A DNA stretch of 5,247 nt, taken from contig ASPJ01000051.1 of NCBI GenBank assembly GCA_000405805.1, positions 1 to 5,247 of the forward strand, given 5' to 3'. The stretch is from Fidelibacterota bacterium SCGC AAA003-L08 (GTDB lineage: Bacteria; Fidelibacterota; Marinisomatia; SCGC-AAA003-L08; D37C17). The notes under the pieces were generated by a model. The model was not told where the DNA came from. It did not search any database and saw only the letters and a list, made by a program, of their open reading frames with translations. Below, in pieces: positions 1-5,247 of this stretch. The position numbers and the translations under genes were made by a program. Each line of letters opens with the position of its first letter. The stretch's first letter is position 1.

Positions 1-911
1 CGCATTTTAGCACTTCGAGCTCTACGGTTTTTTGATAACTCTAAATCAGAAGGAACTATAGCTTTTCTTGTTAAAATTTTAATTTTGGGTTTAGTATTAC
101 ATTGACATAATGGAATTTCTTTAGGGCATATACATGATACAGCATTTTGCTTAAATGATGATTTTACAATTCTATCTTCAATTGAATGGAACGTTATAAA
201 TGCAATTCGACCATTTTTTTCTAAATAATCAAAAGCAATAGATAATAGCTTCTTTAAGGATTCAATCTCATTATTAATATGAATTCTAATAGCTTGAAAT
301 ACTCGAGACAAACTTTTTATCAGATATTTCTTACCTACCGCTTTCTCAATAGATTCTCTCAAATCTTGAGTGGTTGTCATTTTGCCTTTAGAGACATTTT
401 TCATAATTGATTTCGCTATTCTTCTAGATTTTTTTTCACCGCTATATAGATAAATGATATCTGCTAAATTTTTTTCATCTACTGAATTCAGGAAGTCTCT
501 AGCTGTCATTCCTTGTTTATAATTAAATCTCATATCTAAGACAGAATTTTTCATATAGGAAAAACCCCTATGCTCGGAGTCAACCTGGTAGGAGGAGGTA
601 CCAAGATCAAATAACATTCCATCTAATTTTCTTATTCCTAAAGAATTAATAATTTCAGGAAATTCCATATAATTCGCGTGGTACAGCGAAAATGAATTCA
701 AATGTACTGATAAACGTTTATTTGAGTACTCCAAAGCATAAGGATCTAAATCCAAACCTATTAATCGACCATTCTTATTAAGATAGTTTAATATTTTGGA
801 AGAATGTCCTCCAAATCCAACAGTACCATCTAAATATATGCCATCTTTTTTTATTAAAAGATGCTCACACATTTCATTTGACATTACCGGTACATGTGGA
901 ACATTAATCAT
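1..911 (-). CDS. rsmH: 16S rRNA (cytosine(1402)-N4)-methyltransferase RsmH (3' end cut by window)
   Basis: This S-adenosylmethionine-dependent enzyme methylates N4 of C1402 in 16S rRNA in the ribosomal decoding centre. I translated the frame from ATG 911-909 and it stays open to base 1, giving 303 full codons. Visible motifs are the N-terminal HVPVM (residues 6-10), the SAM loop LDGTVGFGGHS (27-37), GLDLDP (52-57), FDLGTSSYQVD (101-111), LDMRF (125-129), SRVFQAIRIHINNE (202-215), FITFHSIEDRIVK (238-250) and a CxCP-x6-CxC cysteine set (C260, C262, C269, C271). It ends in NRRARSAKM, the usual near-terminal RsmH motif, so only about ten residues should lie outside the window. The start is fixed by an in-frame TAA directly upstream of the ATG. 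The gene begins six bases after the mraZ stop, in the same frame as mraZ, as in the standard mraZ-rsmH order of the dcw cluster. No clear Shine-Dalgarno sequence is seen, so translational coupling to mraZ is likely. Confidence 0.96.
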   Translation of the reverse strand, partial: MINVPHVPVMSNEMCEHLLIKKDGIYLDGTVGFGGHSSKILNYLNKNGRLIGLDLDPYALEYSNKRLSVHLNSFSLYHANYMEFPEIINSLGIRKLDGMLFDLGTSSYQVDSEHRGFSYMKNSVLDMRFNYKQGMTARDFLNSVDEKNLADIIYLYSGEKKSRRIAKSIMKNVSKGKMTTTQDLRESIEKAVGKKYLIKSLSRVFQAIRIHINNEIESLKKLLSIAFDYLEKNGRIAFITFHSIEDRIVKSSFKQNAVSCICPKEIPLCQCNTKPKIKILTRKAIVPSDLELSKNRRARSAKM

Positions 912-917
912 TTATTG

Positions 918-1379
918 TCAAAAATCAATTTCATTTGCCAAATCTTCAAAATCTTTAGAATTTGTATAATTCTCATAGCTTATATTGTTCAAAGTTTTAG
1001 AGTTCCAAATTTCTATTTTTTTTATCATACCTATCAAGACAACATCCCTCTCAATTTTAGAATGCAGTAAAAGAGAAGATGGAATAGCAACTCTACCTTG
1101 AGCATCATATTGCAAATAAGTTGCATATCTAACCACATTACGAATAAAGTTCCTATTTTTTTCTCTAATAGTACTTAACTGTCCCAATTGCCTTTCAACA
1201 TTATGCCATTCAACCAAAGGATATAAAACCAGGCAATCATCTAATCCTTTTGTTAGAACAAAGGTTTTATCATTAATAGATCCCAGAGCCTTCCTGAATT
1301 TAGCAGGTATTATAAGCCTGTTCTTTTTATCTAGTGAATACTCATATTCACCAGTGAATGATAAATTTATATTCTTCAT
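918..1379 (-). CDS. mraZ: Transcriptional regulator MraZ
   Basis: MraZ is a nucleoid-associated, AbrB-fold DNA-binding protein that sits at the head of the dcw cluster and, in E. coli, represses its own operon. The 153-residue product is close to the family's usual length. It shows both tandem MraZ half-domains with their DxxxR signatures: D17-K-K-N-R21 followed by LIIPAKFR, and D92-A-Q-G-R96 followed by VAIP. The N-terminal FTGEYEYSLD is also typical. The ATG at 1379-1377 is preceded by an A/T-rich leader without a clear Shine-Dalgarno sequence. rsmH follows after six bases. The upstream gap carries a promoter-like sequence and TGGGN boxes that could be its own operator. The acidic tail after about residue 135 is not conserved in the family as far as I know. 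Identification is secure; the regulatory targets are inferred. Confidence 0.97.
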   Translation of the reverse strand: MKNINLSFTGEYEYSLDKKNRLIIPAKFRKALGSINDKTFVLTKGLDDCLVLYPLVEWHNVERQLGQLSTIREKNRNFIRNVVRYATYLQYDAQGRVAIPSSLLLHSKIERDVVLIGMIKKIEIWNSKTLNNISYENYTNSKDFEDLANEIDF

Positions 1380-1406
1380 TTTAATTAAATTATTTTTATC
1401 CGCAAT

Positions 1407-1457
1407 TAATGGGATTATTACCCACTACACTCCATTATAATAGGATTATTCCCCACT
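1407..1457. repeat. Pair of 20-bp direct repeats upstream of mraZ
   Basis: The segments 1407-1426 and 1438-1457 match at 18 of 20 positions (plus-strand consensus TAATRGGATTATTMCCCACT) and start 31 bases apart, close to three helical turns. Each contains one TGGGN box on the minus strand. The left copy also reads as an inverted repeat, TGGG-N7-CCCA. The spacing places both copies on the same face of the DNA, as expected for operator sites bound by an oligomeric regulator such as MraZ. Confidence 0.8.
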
Positions 1458-1466
1458 TATGTGCAA
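1420..1466 (-). promoter_or_regulatory. Putative mraZ promoter with MraZ-box-like repeats
   Basis: On the minus strand a TTGCAC hexamer (1466-1461) and TATTAT (1442-1437) are separated by 18 bases, a plausible -35/-10 pair; TATAAT at 1439-1434 overlaps the latter. An A/T-rich, A-tract-containing stretch (1467-1492) lies just upstream and resembles an UP element. MraZ is known in E. coli to bind TGGGN repeats spaced by five bases. Here TGGAG (1434-1430) and TGGGT (1424-1420) are exactly 10 bases apart start to start, and TGGGG (1455-1451) lies 21 bases further upstream, inside the promoter spacer. This arrangement would let MraZ cover the promoter and start site of mraZ-rsmH. The motifs are read directly; promoter activity and binding are inference. 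Confidence 0.6.
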
Positions 1467-1553
1467 GTGTTTTTTATATTTATTAATATAAATAGAGGTA
1501 GAAAGTATTAGATATAGTGAATTATTTAGATTGAAATAATGGAGATAAGTACT

Positions 1554-2054
1554 TTAATCAATGCTTGTAGAATCAATGCTTATATCGGGCTTATCTACAG
1601 ATTTTTTGGGATTTTCTTTTGATATATTTTTAAGTAGTAAAAATGCAATAAAGATTGCCAAGATTACTGATCCAACTTTAAGAATTTGTTTATAATTAAC
1701 TTGAAAATCATCATTATATGCACCTGTACTGTTTGCAGGTTTTGCTGTATTATTTTTTTTGTCAGAGGATATATTTTCAGTATTATTCTCTTCAGAGAAT
1801 TTAGGTTGTATTTTCCCCGTTGTATGTAGTTCGTAATCAGCAAGAGTTTGGTTATGATCTGCTCCAATATATTTTGCATAGGATCTAATGAAAAGTCTCA
1901 TGTATATATTTGGAATTATATTAAAATTGCCTTCTTCAATAGCATGCAAGTATTTTGGATTTATTTTAGTGAACTCAGATATCTCATCTAAGGTAATTTG
2001 CTTAGATTCACGATGATTTTTTAAAGCTAAAAAGAATGTTTCTTCTGTATCCAT
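1554..2054 (-). CDS. Short RodZ-like helix-turn-helix membrane protein
   Basis: The product resembles the N-terminal half of RodZ, the bitopic protein that links the MreB cytoskeleton to the wall-elongation machinery. Counting from the ATG at 2054-2052 it has 166 residues. Residues 7-66 form a HTH_25-type domain; ALKNHRESKQITLDEISEFTKINPKYLHAIEEGNF and the following RLFIRSYAKYIG match the family pattern for this fold, though in RodZ it binds MreB rather than DNA. A polar, Asn/Lys-rich linker follows (about 80-115), then one hydrophobic segment (about 124-141) and a 25-residue charged tail. The C-terminal beta domain found in longer RodZ proteins is absent. A TTG at 2063 in the same frame would add three residues; ATG is preferred and has GGA four bases upstream. 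It lies 42 bases after maf, probably in the same operon. A role in cell shape is family-based inference. Confidence 0.8.
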   Translation of the reverse strand: MDTEETFFLALKNHRESKQITLDEISEFTKINPKYLHAIEEGNFNIIPNIYMRLFIRSYAKYIGADHNQTLADYELHTTGKIQPKFSEENNTENISSDKKNNTAKPANSTGAYNDDFQVNYKQILKVGSVILAIFIAFLLLKNISKENPKKSVDKPDISIDSTSID

Positions 2055-2096
2055 ATCATCCAAATTAGCACATTTTTTTTACGATATTCAAGCTAT

Positions 2097-2663
2097 TTAT
2101 AAACACAAATTTATTTTTTTTAATTCATTATAAAATTTTGATAAAGGAAAGCCAACAACATTATCATAGCAACCATTGATTTTTTCCACAAATATAGCAC
2201 TATAGTCTTGTATGCCATAGCTTCCCGCTTTATCATATGGGGCATTAGTATTTATATATTTTTTAATTTCAGTATCATTTAATTTGAAAAATTTTACAAT
2301 AGTTGTATCATGAAATGTATGGAAAATACCATTATATATAATTGACACTCCAGTTATCACCTTATGATTTCTACCACTTAGAGATTTTAAAGTTTTATAA
2401 GCATTTTTTTTATCAGAGGGTTTTCCTAAAACTTTATTGTCTAATAATACAATTGTATCAGCCCCAATAATCAAAGCATTATTATATTTTAATGATACAG
2501 ACAAGGCCTTCATTTTTGATAATTTTTTACAATATTCTTGAGGAGTTAGATTGGTATCATACTTAGGCTCTTTAATATTTTTAAAATCAACAATAAATGG
2601 AATATTTAACTTAGATAATATTATTTTCCTTCGAGGACTTGATGATGCTAGAACAATTTTCAT
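2097..2663 (-). CDS. maf: Maf-family nucleoside triphosphate pyrophosphatase (YhdE type, dTTP/UTP)
   Basis: Maf proteins hydrolyse nucleoside triphosphates to monophosphate and pyrophosphate, cleaning the cytoplasmic pool of non-canonical nucleotides; overexpression in Bacillus subtilis blocks septation. The 188-residue product has the usual length and all hallmark motifs: SSSPRR (8-13), GADTIV with the catalytic Asp69 (67-72), LGKP (79-82), GRNHKVITG (97-105), DKAGSYGIQD (144-153) and GCYDNVVGFPL (164-174). The ADT and KAGSYGIQ signatures place it in the YhdE branch (dTTP/UTP) rather than the YceF branch (7-methyl-GTP). Its ATG overlaps the TGA of the upstream peptidase gene in an ATGA junction, which indicates translational coupling. 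The rodZ-like gene follows. Identification is strong; the substrate preference comes from subfamily motifs only. Confidence 0.95.
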   Translation of the reverse strand: MKIVLASSSPRRKIILSKLNIPFIVDFKNIKEPKYDTNLTPQEYCKKLSKMKALSVSLKYNNALIIGADTIVLLDNKVLGKPSDKKNAYKTLKSLSGRNHKVITGVSIIYNGIFHTFHDTTIVKFFKLNDTEIKKYINTNAPYDKAGSYGIQDYSAIFVEKINGCYDNVVGFPLSKFYNELKKINLCL

Positions 2664-4855
2664 TTCAATTTTGCAATTTTATTAATTATTTTATAGACTT
2701 CTCCATTATAATTAGAATTAAACGAATATATATATGGTCCATTACTTAATTCTTTCCCAAAACGTGTTTTCCCATCCCATTTTATAACGTTATAATAGCT
2801 TTCGCAAGTTTCAGTAATAGTATGGATTTGCTTCCCATGAATATCATATATATTTATTTCTATATCAGTGGGATACTTAGATAGATAAAAAGTAAAGAAG
2901 GTTGATTCAGAGAAAGGGTTAGGGAAATTATACAAATTATTAACATAAGACTCAGTATTAGTTTCTATAGTAAGGTTATAATTAATGAGTGTTCTATTAT
3001 TAGCATTATCCCAAGCTTCTATATATATTAAATTATTACCTTGTTTTAATTCTTGAGGCAATAAAAATGTTGCTGAGCCTCTACCACATTGATATTCATC
3101 ATATTCAAATAAATCAGAATTTAAATTATAACTATATAATTGATTGTTAAACCAATATCGAATATTATGCTGGAAATTATTCATCAGGTTTATTCCTTGA
3201 TTATCTTCAATGGTAATTTCAAGGGGTATATCTTTACTAACTACGGACCCATTGTCAATAATAGTTTCATCTTGATATAAATAAATAAGGGGTCCTTCAT
3301 TGTCATTTTGGAAATTACTATTCGTATATATAGGAATATTTTTAATTATTTGAATATCACCATTATAGTTAGATTCATTATCTGAGAATAAAGATAAATT
3401 TATATTGGAACAATTGCTACAAGTTTCAATATCAATTGGAATTTTTATACACGCATTCTCTGATATAGTACCTTTGTAAACTAAGTCACCTTTTAAGCTG
3501 TATGTTATAGATGTGTCTAAATATACATCTTGAAAATCAAGATCCTCTGAGAACAAAGATGCTTTAATGCTAGTATAGTCTTGGGAATTTAAATTAGCTT
3601 CTTCTAAATCTGAATTGATATCTTTCATTATTTCCAAACCATTATTAAGCAATATATTTTCTTCAATCAAATCAGATGAGGCTTTTGGAAATGGTAATAT
3701 CAATGCAGGATCTCCTAGCAGATGAAATAAATATTCTGTATTTTGACCAGTTCTTTTAGAGTCTTTTACAATATCTCCAAGTCTAGAATTATTATTATTC
3801 AAAATAAAATCATTAATTTGAATGAAAAAGTTATTTAAGTAGATGCTATTTGCATAAGCGCCAATTCCTCGTGAAGTAGTTATCAGACTGATTGCACCAA
3901 ATTCATTAATTAATAATTTTTCAGACATTATTATTTCATTCTCATCATATTTTCCGAAGGAGCATGTTCCTACAACCCAAATTGCTAATTTTTGGTTTTC
4001 TCGACAATATGTTCCAATGCTACAAATATGTTCTAAGTCTCTATCCATATCAATGATTTTCTCGCTTCCCAACGTTGTTTCAGACCCATGTCCTATATAA
4101 TTTATCAAGCTAGATCCTTGATTAATATAGTTAATGACTTCAGAAGTCATCTGAGGCTTTGTTACATAAGTGCTATTTTCTATGGATTCATAATTAATTC
4201 CATAAAATTGTGTAATGTTTAAATTGTCAGATAGTTGATTATATATATTATTAGAATTAATAGTATGGTTTAATTCGGTTTTTGAGTAACCATTTTTGTT
4301 TTCATCATCAGCAATTAAGCCGATACTAGATCTCCATACTCCTAAAGTAGGATTTATCATATAGTCATATAATTTTTGAGCAACAATCATAGCATCATCA
4401 GAATTATTAACTGGAATACGTCCAGTTGACACTTGAGGTGTAGAATTTTGAAGTTCTGCAAATGTAGTTATATCATCGGGAGATGAATAGAAATCATCAG
4501 AGGGTTGAAGCGAACCATCTGCTGTTGCTATATATATTGGAGGAATTGACACTTCATTTCCTAATAACAACAAATATTTAATCTCACCATCTTGATTTTG
4601 ATTAAAGACTTCTTCTCTAATAGAGTTTGCTAAGCTATTGTCACTAATATCATACCAATTAAACTCATCTAAATAGACTATGTTAGTTCTCAATCTATAG
4701 TGTTCTTCAACATCTTCTCCATGTAATTTAGCAATTTTTTCAGCAGCTTGTTGATAATCTGAAATAGTGAAAATTACATATTCAGGATTATCTTGTGAAT
4801 AGAGTAGAGTTGTTAATATTAAAGATATTATTATTAAAATATTTTTATATATCAT
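2660..4855 (-). CDS. Secreted C25 (gingipain-type) cysteine peptidase with T9SS C-terminal domain, PorU-like
   Basis: The best match by motif is PorU, the outer-membrane sortase of the type IX secretion system that cleaves the C-terminal signal of cargo and attaches it to the cell surface. The 731 residues start with a signal peptide (hydrophobic 5-18, likely cut after Ser20, leaving Gln21). The C25 domain (about 25-390) has LLLLGN (95-100), GRIPV (145-149), IGHGSE with putative catalytic His256, GTCSFGKYD with putative nucleophile Cys298, and LFHLLGDPAL (376-385). A PorU-like beta region follows (about 518-632: DNEGPLIYLY, IEAWDNANN), then a T9SS type A sorting domain (about 640-731: YNFPNPFSEST, INIYDIHGKQI, NGPYIYSF). 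C278/C284 and C479/C482 could form disulfides. Known PorU proteins exceed 1,000 residues; the long N-terminal region before the C25 domain is missing, and the signal peptide shows this is not a truncated reading. A different surface C25 protease is the alternative. It overlaps maf by four bases and is divergent from the aconitase gene. Confidence 0.85.
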   Translation of the reverse strand: MIYKNILIIISLILTTLLYSQDNPEYVIFTISDYQQAAEKIAKLHGEDVEEHYRLRTNIVYLDEFNWYDISDNSLANSIREEVFNQNQDGEIKYLLLLGNEVSIPPIYIATADGSLQPSDDFYSSPDDITTFAELQNSTPQVSTGRIPVNNSDDAMIVAQKLYDYMINPTLGVWRSSIGLIADDENKNGYSKTELNHTINSNNIYNQLSDNLNITQFYGINYESIENSTYVTKPQMTSEVINYINQGSSLINYIGHGSETTLGSEKIIDMDRDLEHICSIGTYCRENQKLAIWVVGTCSFGKYDENEIIMSEKLLINEFGAISLITTSRGIGAYANSIYLNNFFIQINDFILNNNNSRLGDIVKDSKRTGQNTEYLFHLLGDPALILPFPKASSDLIEENILLNNGLEIMKDINSDLEEANLNSQDYTSIKASLFSEDLDFQDVYLDTSITYSLKGDLVYKGTISENACIKIPIDIETCSNCSNINLSLFSDNESNYNGDIQIIKNIPIYTNSNFQNDNEGPLIYLYQDETIIDNGSVVSKDIPLEITIEDNQGINLMNNFQHNIRYWFNNQLYSYNLNSDLFEYDEYQCGRGSATFLLPQELKQGNNLIYIEAWDNANNRTLINYNLTIETNTESYVNNLYNFPNPFSESTFFTFYLSKYPTDIEINIYDIHGKQIHTITETCESYYNVIKWDGKTRFGKELSNGPYIYSFNSNYNGEVYKIINKIAKLK

Positions 4856-4991
4856 TGTTTTAATTTACAAAATAAGTCTTATGCTATATCATTGATAACT
4901 ATTATAGGAAATAAAAATTATAATAATTAAATTTTAGACACTTTATCCGATATAAAGTTCCATTAACACTTGATAATAATTGAGAGATTTT
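4856..4991. promoter_or_regulatory. Divergent intergenic region (peptidase operon / aconitase)
   Basis: This 136-bp A/T-rich gap must hold the promoters for both directions. On the minus strand TATAAT at 4906-4901 is a good -10 candidate about 46 bases upstream of the peptidase ATG, but its -35 region (about 4924-4930) is only A/T-rich and weak. On the plus strand TATAAA (4951-4956) and GATAAT (4972-4977) are possible -10 elements for the aconitase gene, neither with a convincing -35. A GAGAG at 4982-4986 could act as a weak Shine-Dalgarno for ATG 4992. No operator repeat or riboswitch is visible. Confidence 0.4.
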
Positions 4992-5247
4992 ATGGCTTTT
5001 GATTTAAATATAATAAAAGATTTTTATAATAAGATGCCAGAGCTGATAATCTCAGTACAAAATAAATTACATAGGCCTTTAACTTTAACAGAAAAAATAT
5101 TGTACTCTCATTTAAGCAGTGAATTTTCAGAAGATTACAATAGAGGTAATAGTTATGCTAATTTTAATCCAGATAGAGTTGGCATGCAAGATGCTACAGC
5201 CCAAATGGCCTTATTGCAATTTATTATGGCAGAAAAAATAAAGTAGC
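4992..5247 (+). CDS. acn: Aconitate hydratase, N-terminal fragment with apparent frameshift at the window edge
   Basis: Aconitase is a [4Fe-4S] enzyme that isomerises citrate to isocitrate via cis-aconitate in the TCA cycle. Only the first 84 of roughly 750 expected residues are present. The start at ATG 4992 gives MAFD, the usual beginning of the FCB aconitase type related to mitochondrial aconitase; the TTG at 4980 is unlikely. The segment from 28 (RPLTLTEKILYSHL) through RGNSY and DRVGMQDATAQMALLQF (61-77) matches the family; Gln71 should correspond to the substrate-binding Gln72 of mitochondrial aconitase. The frame then meets TAG at 5244-5246, where the family continues with V-A-V-P-S-T. 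One extra A in the A6 tract at 5232-5237 would restore K-N-K-V-A at the last visible bases. The break is therefore probably a sequencing or assembly indel, or less likely a true pseudogene. The cluster-binding cysteines lie outside the window. Confidence 0.88.

Larger units (their letters stand above)
1380..1553. other. Intergenic regulatory gap between the rodZ-like gene and mraZ
   Basis: This 174-bp gap is the longest non-coding stretch in the window and separates the minus-strand genes into two likely transcription units. Its mraZ-proximal half (1407-1466) holds the promoter and repeat elements annotated separately. The other half is nearly pure A/T and contains two perfect but AT-only inverted repeats: 8-bp arms at 1473-1480/1485-1492 and 7-bp arms at 1521-1527/1534-1540. 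Neither has a GC-rich stem followed by a minus-strand T run, so no intrinsic terminator after the rodZ-like gene can be supported and read-through into mraZ is possible. About 40 bases of A/T-rich leader lie between the last MraZ-like box and the mraZ start. Confidence 0.7.

Noticed and set aside
1473..1492. Perfect 8-bp A/T inverted repeat with a 4-base loop
   Set aside because: The A/T-only arms are expected by chance in such sequence; the stretch is better explained as A/T-rich DNA upstream of the mraZ -35.
1521..1540. Perfect 7-bp inverted repeat with a 6-base loop, considered as a terminator for the rodZ-like gene
   Set aside because: The stem is entirely A/T and is not followed by a T run on the minus strand, so it would be too weak as an intrinsic terminator.
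1664..1879. A 71-codon minus-strand open frame inside the rodZ-like gene
   Set aside because: It overlaps the well-supported rodZ-like frame, is composed mainly of Ile/Leu/Lys/Asn as expected of an out-of-frame AT-rich read, and shows no domain.
2055..2063. TTG start three codons upstream for the rodZ-like gene
   Set aside because: The ATG at 2054 is a stronger start and removes no domain residues; the upstream extension (M-D-D) has no supporting conservation.
4917..4922. Second minus-strand TATAAT upstream of the peptidase gene
   Set aside because: It has no usable -35 at the right spacing (TGTCTA lies only 12 bases upstream), and TATAAT is frequent by chance in A/T-rich DNA.
4980..4991. 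TTG start four codons upstream for the aconitase gene
   Set aside because: The ATG at 4992 matches the family's usual MAFD start and has a GAGAG five bases upstream.

Overview
The window is a compact, strongly AT-rich bacterial segment (roughly 30% G+C by eye) with six genes. Five lie on the minus strand and one starts on the plus strand. Three traits point to the Fibrobacteres-Chlorobi-Bacteroidetes (FCB) superphylum: a PorU-like C25 peptidase with a type IX secretion (T9SS) C-terminal sorting domain, a signal peptide whose predicted cleavage leaves an N-terminal Gln, and an aconitase of the type whose N-terminus begins MAFD. With the low G+C and weak Shine-Dalgarno signals, a marine lineage such as Candidatus Marinimicrobia (SAR406) is my best guess. 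This is an inference; no rRNA or phylogeny is available here.

Layout along the minus strand, in transcription order (right to left): a 731-residue secreted PorU-like C25 cysteine peptidase (4855-2660); a Maf/YhdE-type nucleotide pyrophosphatase (2663-2097), overlapping the peptidase stop by an ATGA junction; a short RodZ-like helix-turn-helix/transmembrane protein (2054-1554); a 174-bp regulatory gap carrying a promoter and MraZ-box-like repeats; mraZ (1379-918); and rsmH (911 to the left edge, missing only its last codons). On the plus strand, divergent from the peptidase gene, an aconitase gene begins at 4992. It meets an in-frame TAG at 5244-5246, one base before the window ends, most likely because of a one-base loss in an A6 tract.

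The minus-strand block looks like two linked transcription units. The first is the peptidase-maf-rodZ-like set, expressed from the 4856-4991 intergenic region. The second is mraZ-rsmH, the head of the division and cell wall (dcw) cluster, expressed from its own promoter in the 1380-1553 gap and probably autoregulated by MraZ. The shared theme is the cell envelope: outer-membrane attachment of T9SS cargo, cell shape (RodZ-like), division control (Maf, MraZ) and 16S rRNA methylation (RsmH). No mobile element, CRISPR array, tRNA or rRNA is visible, and I found no clearly new system. The points most worth a second look are the short PorU-like protein lacking the usual long N-terminal region, the paired 20-bp repeats upstream of mraZ, and the break in the aconitase frame.
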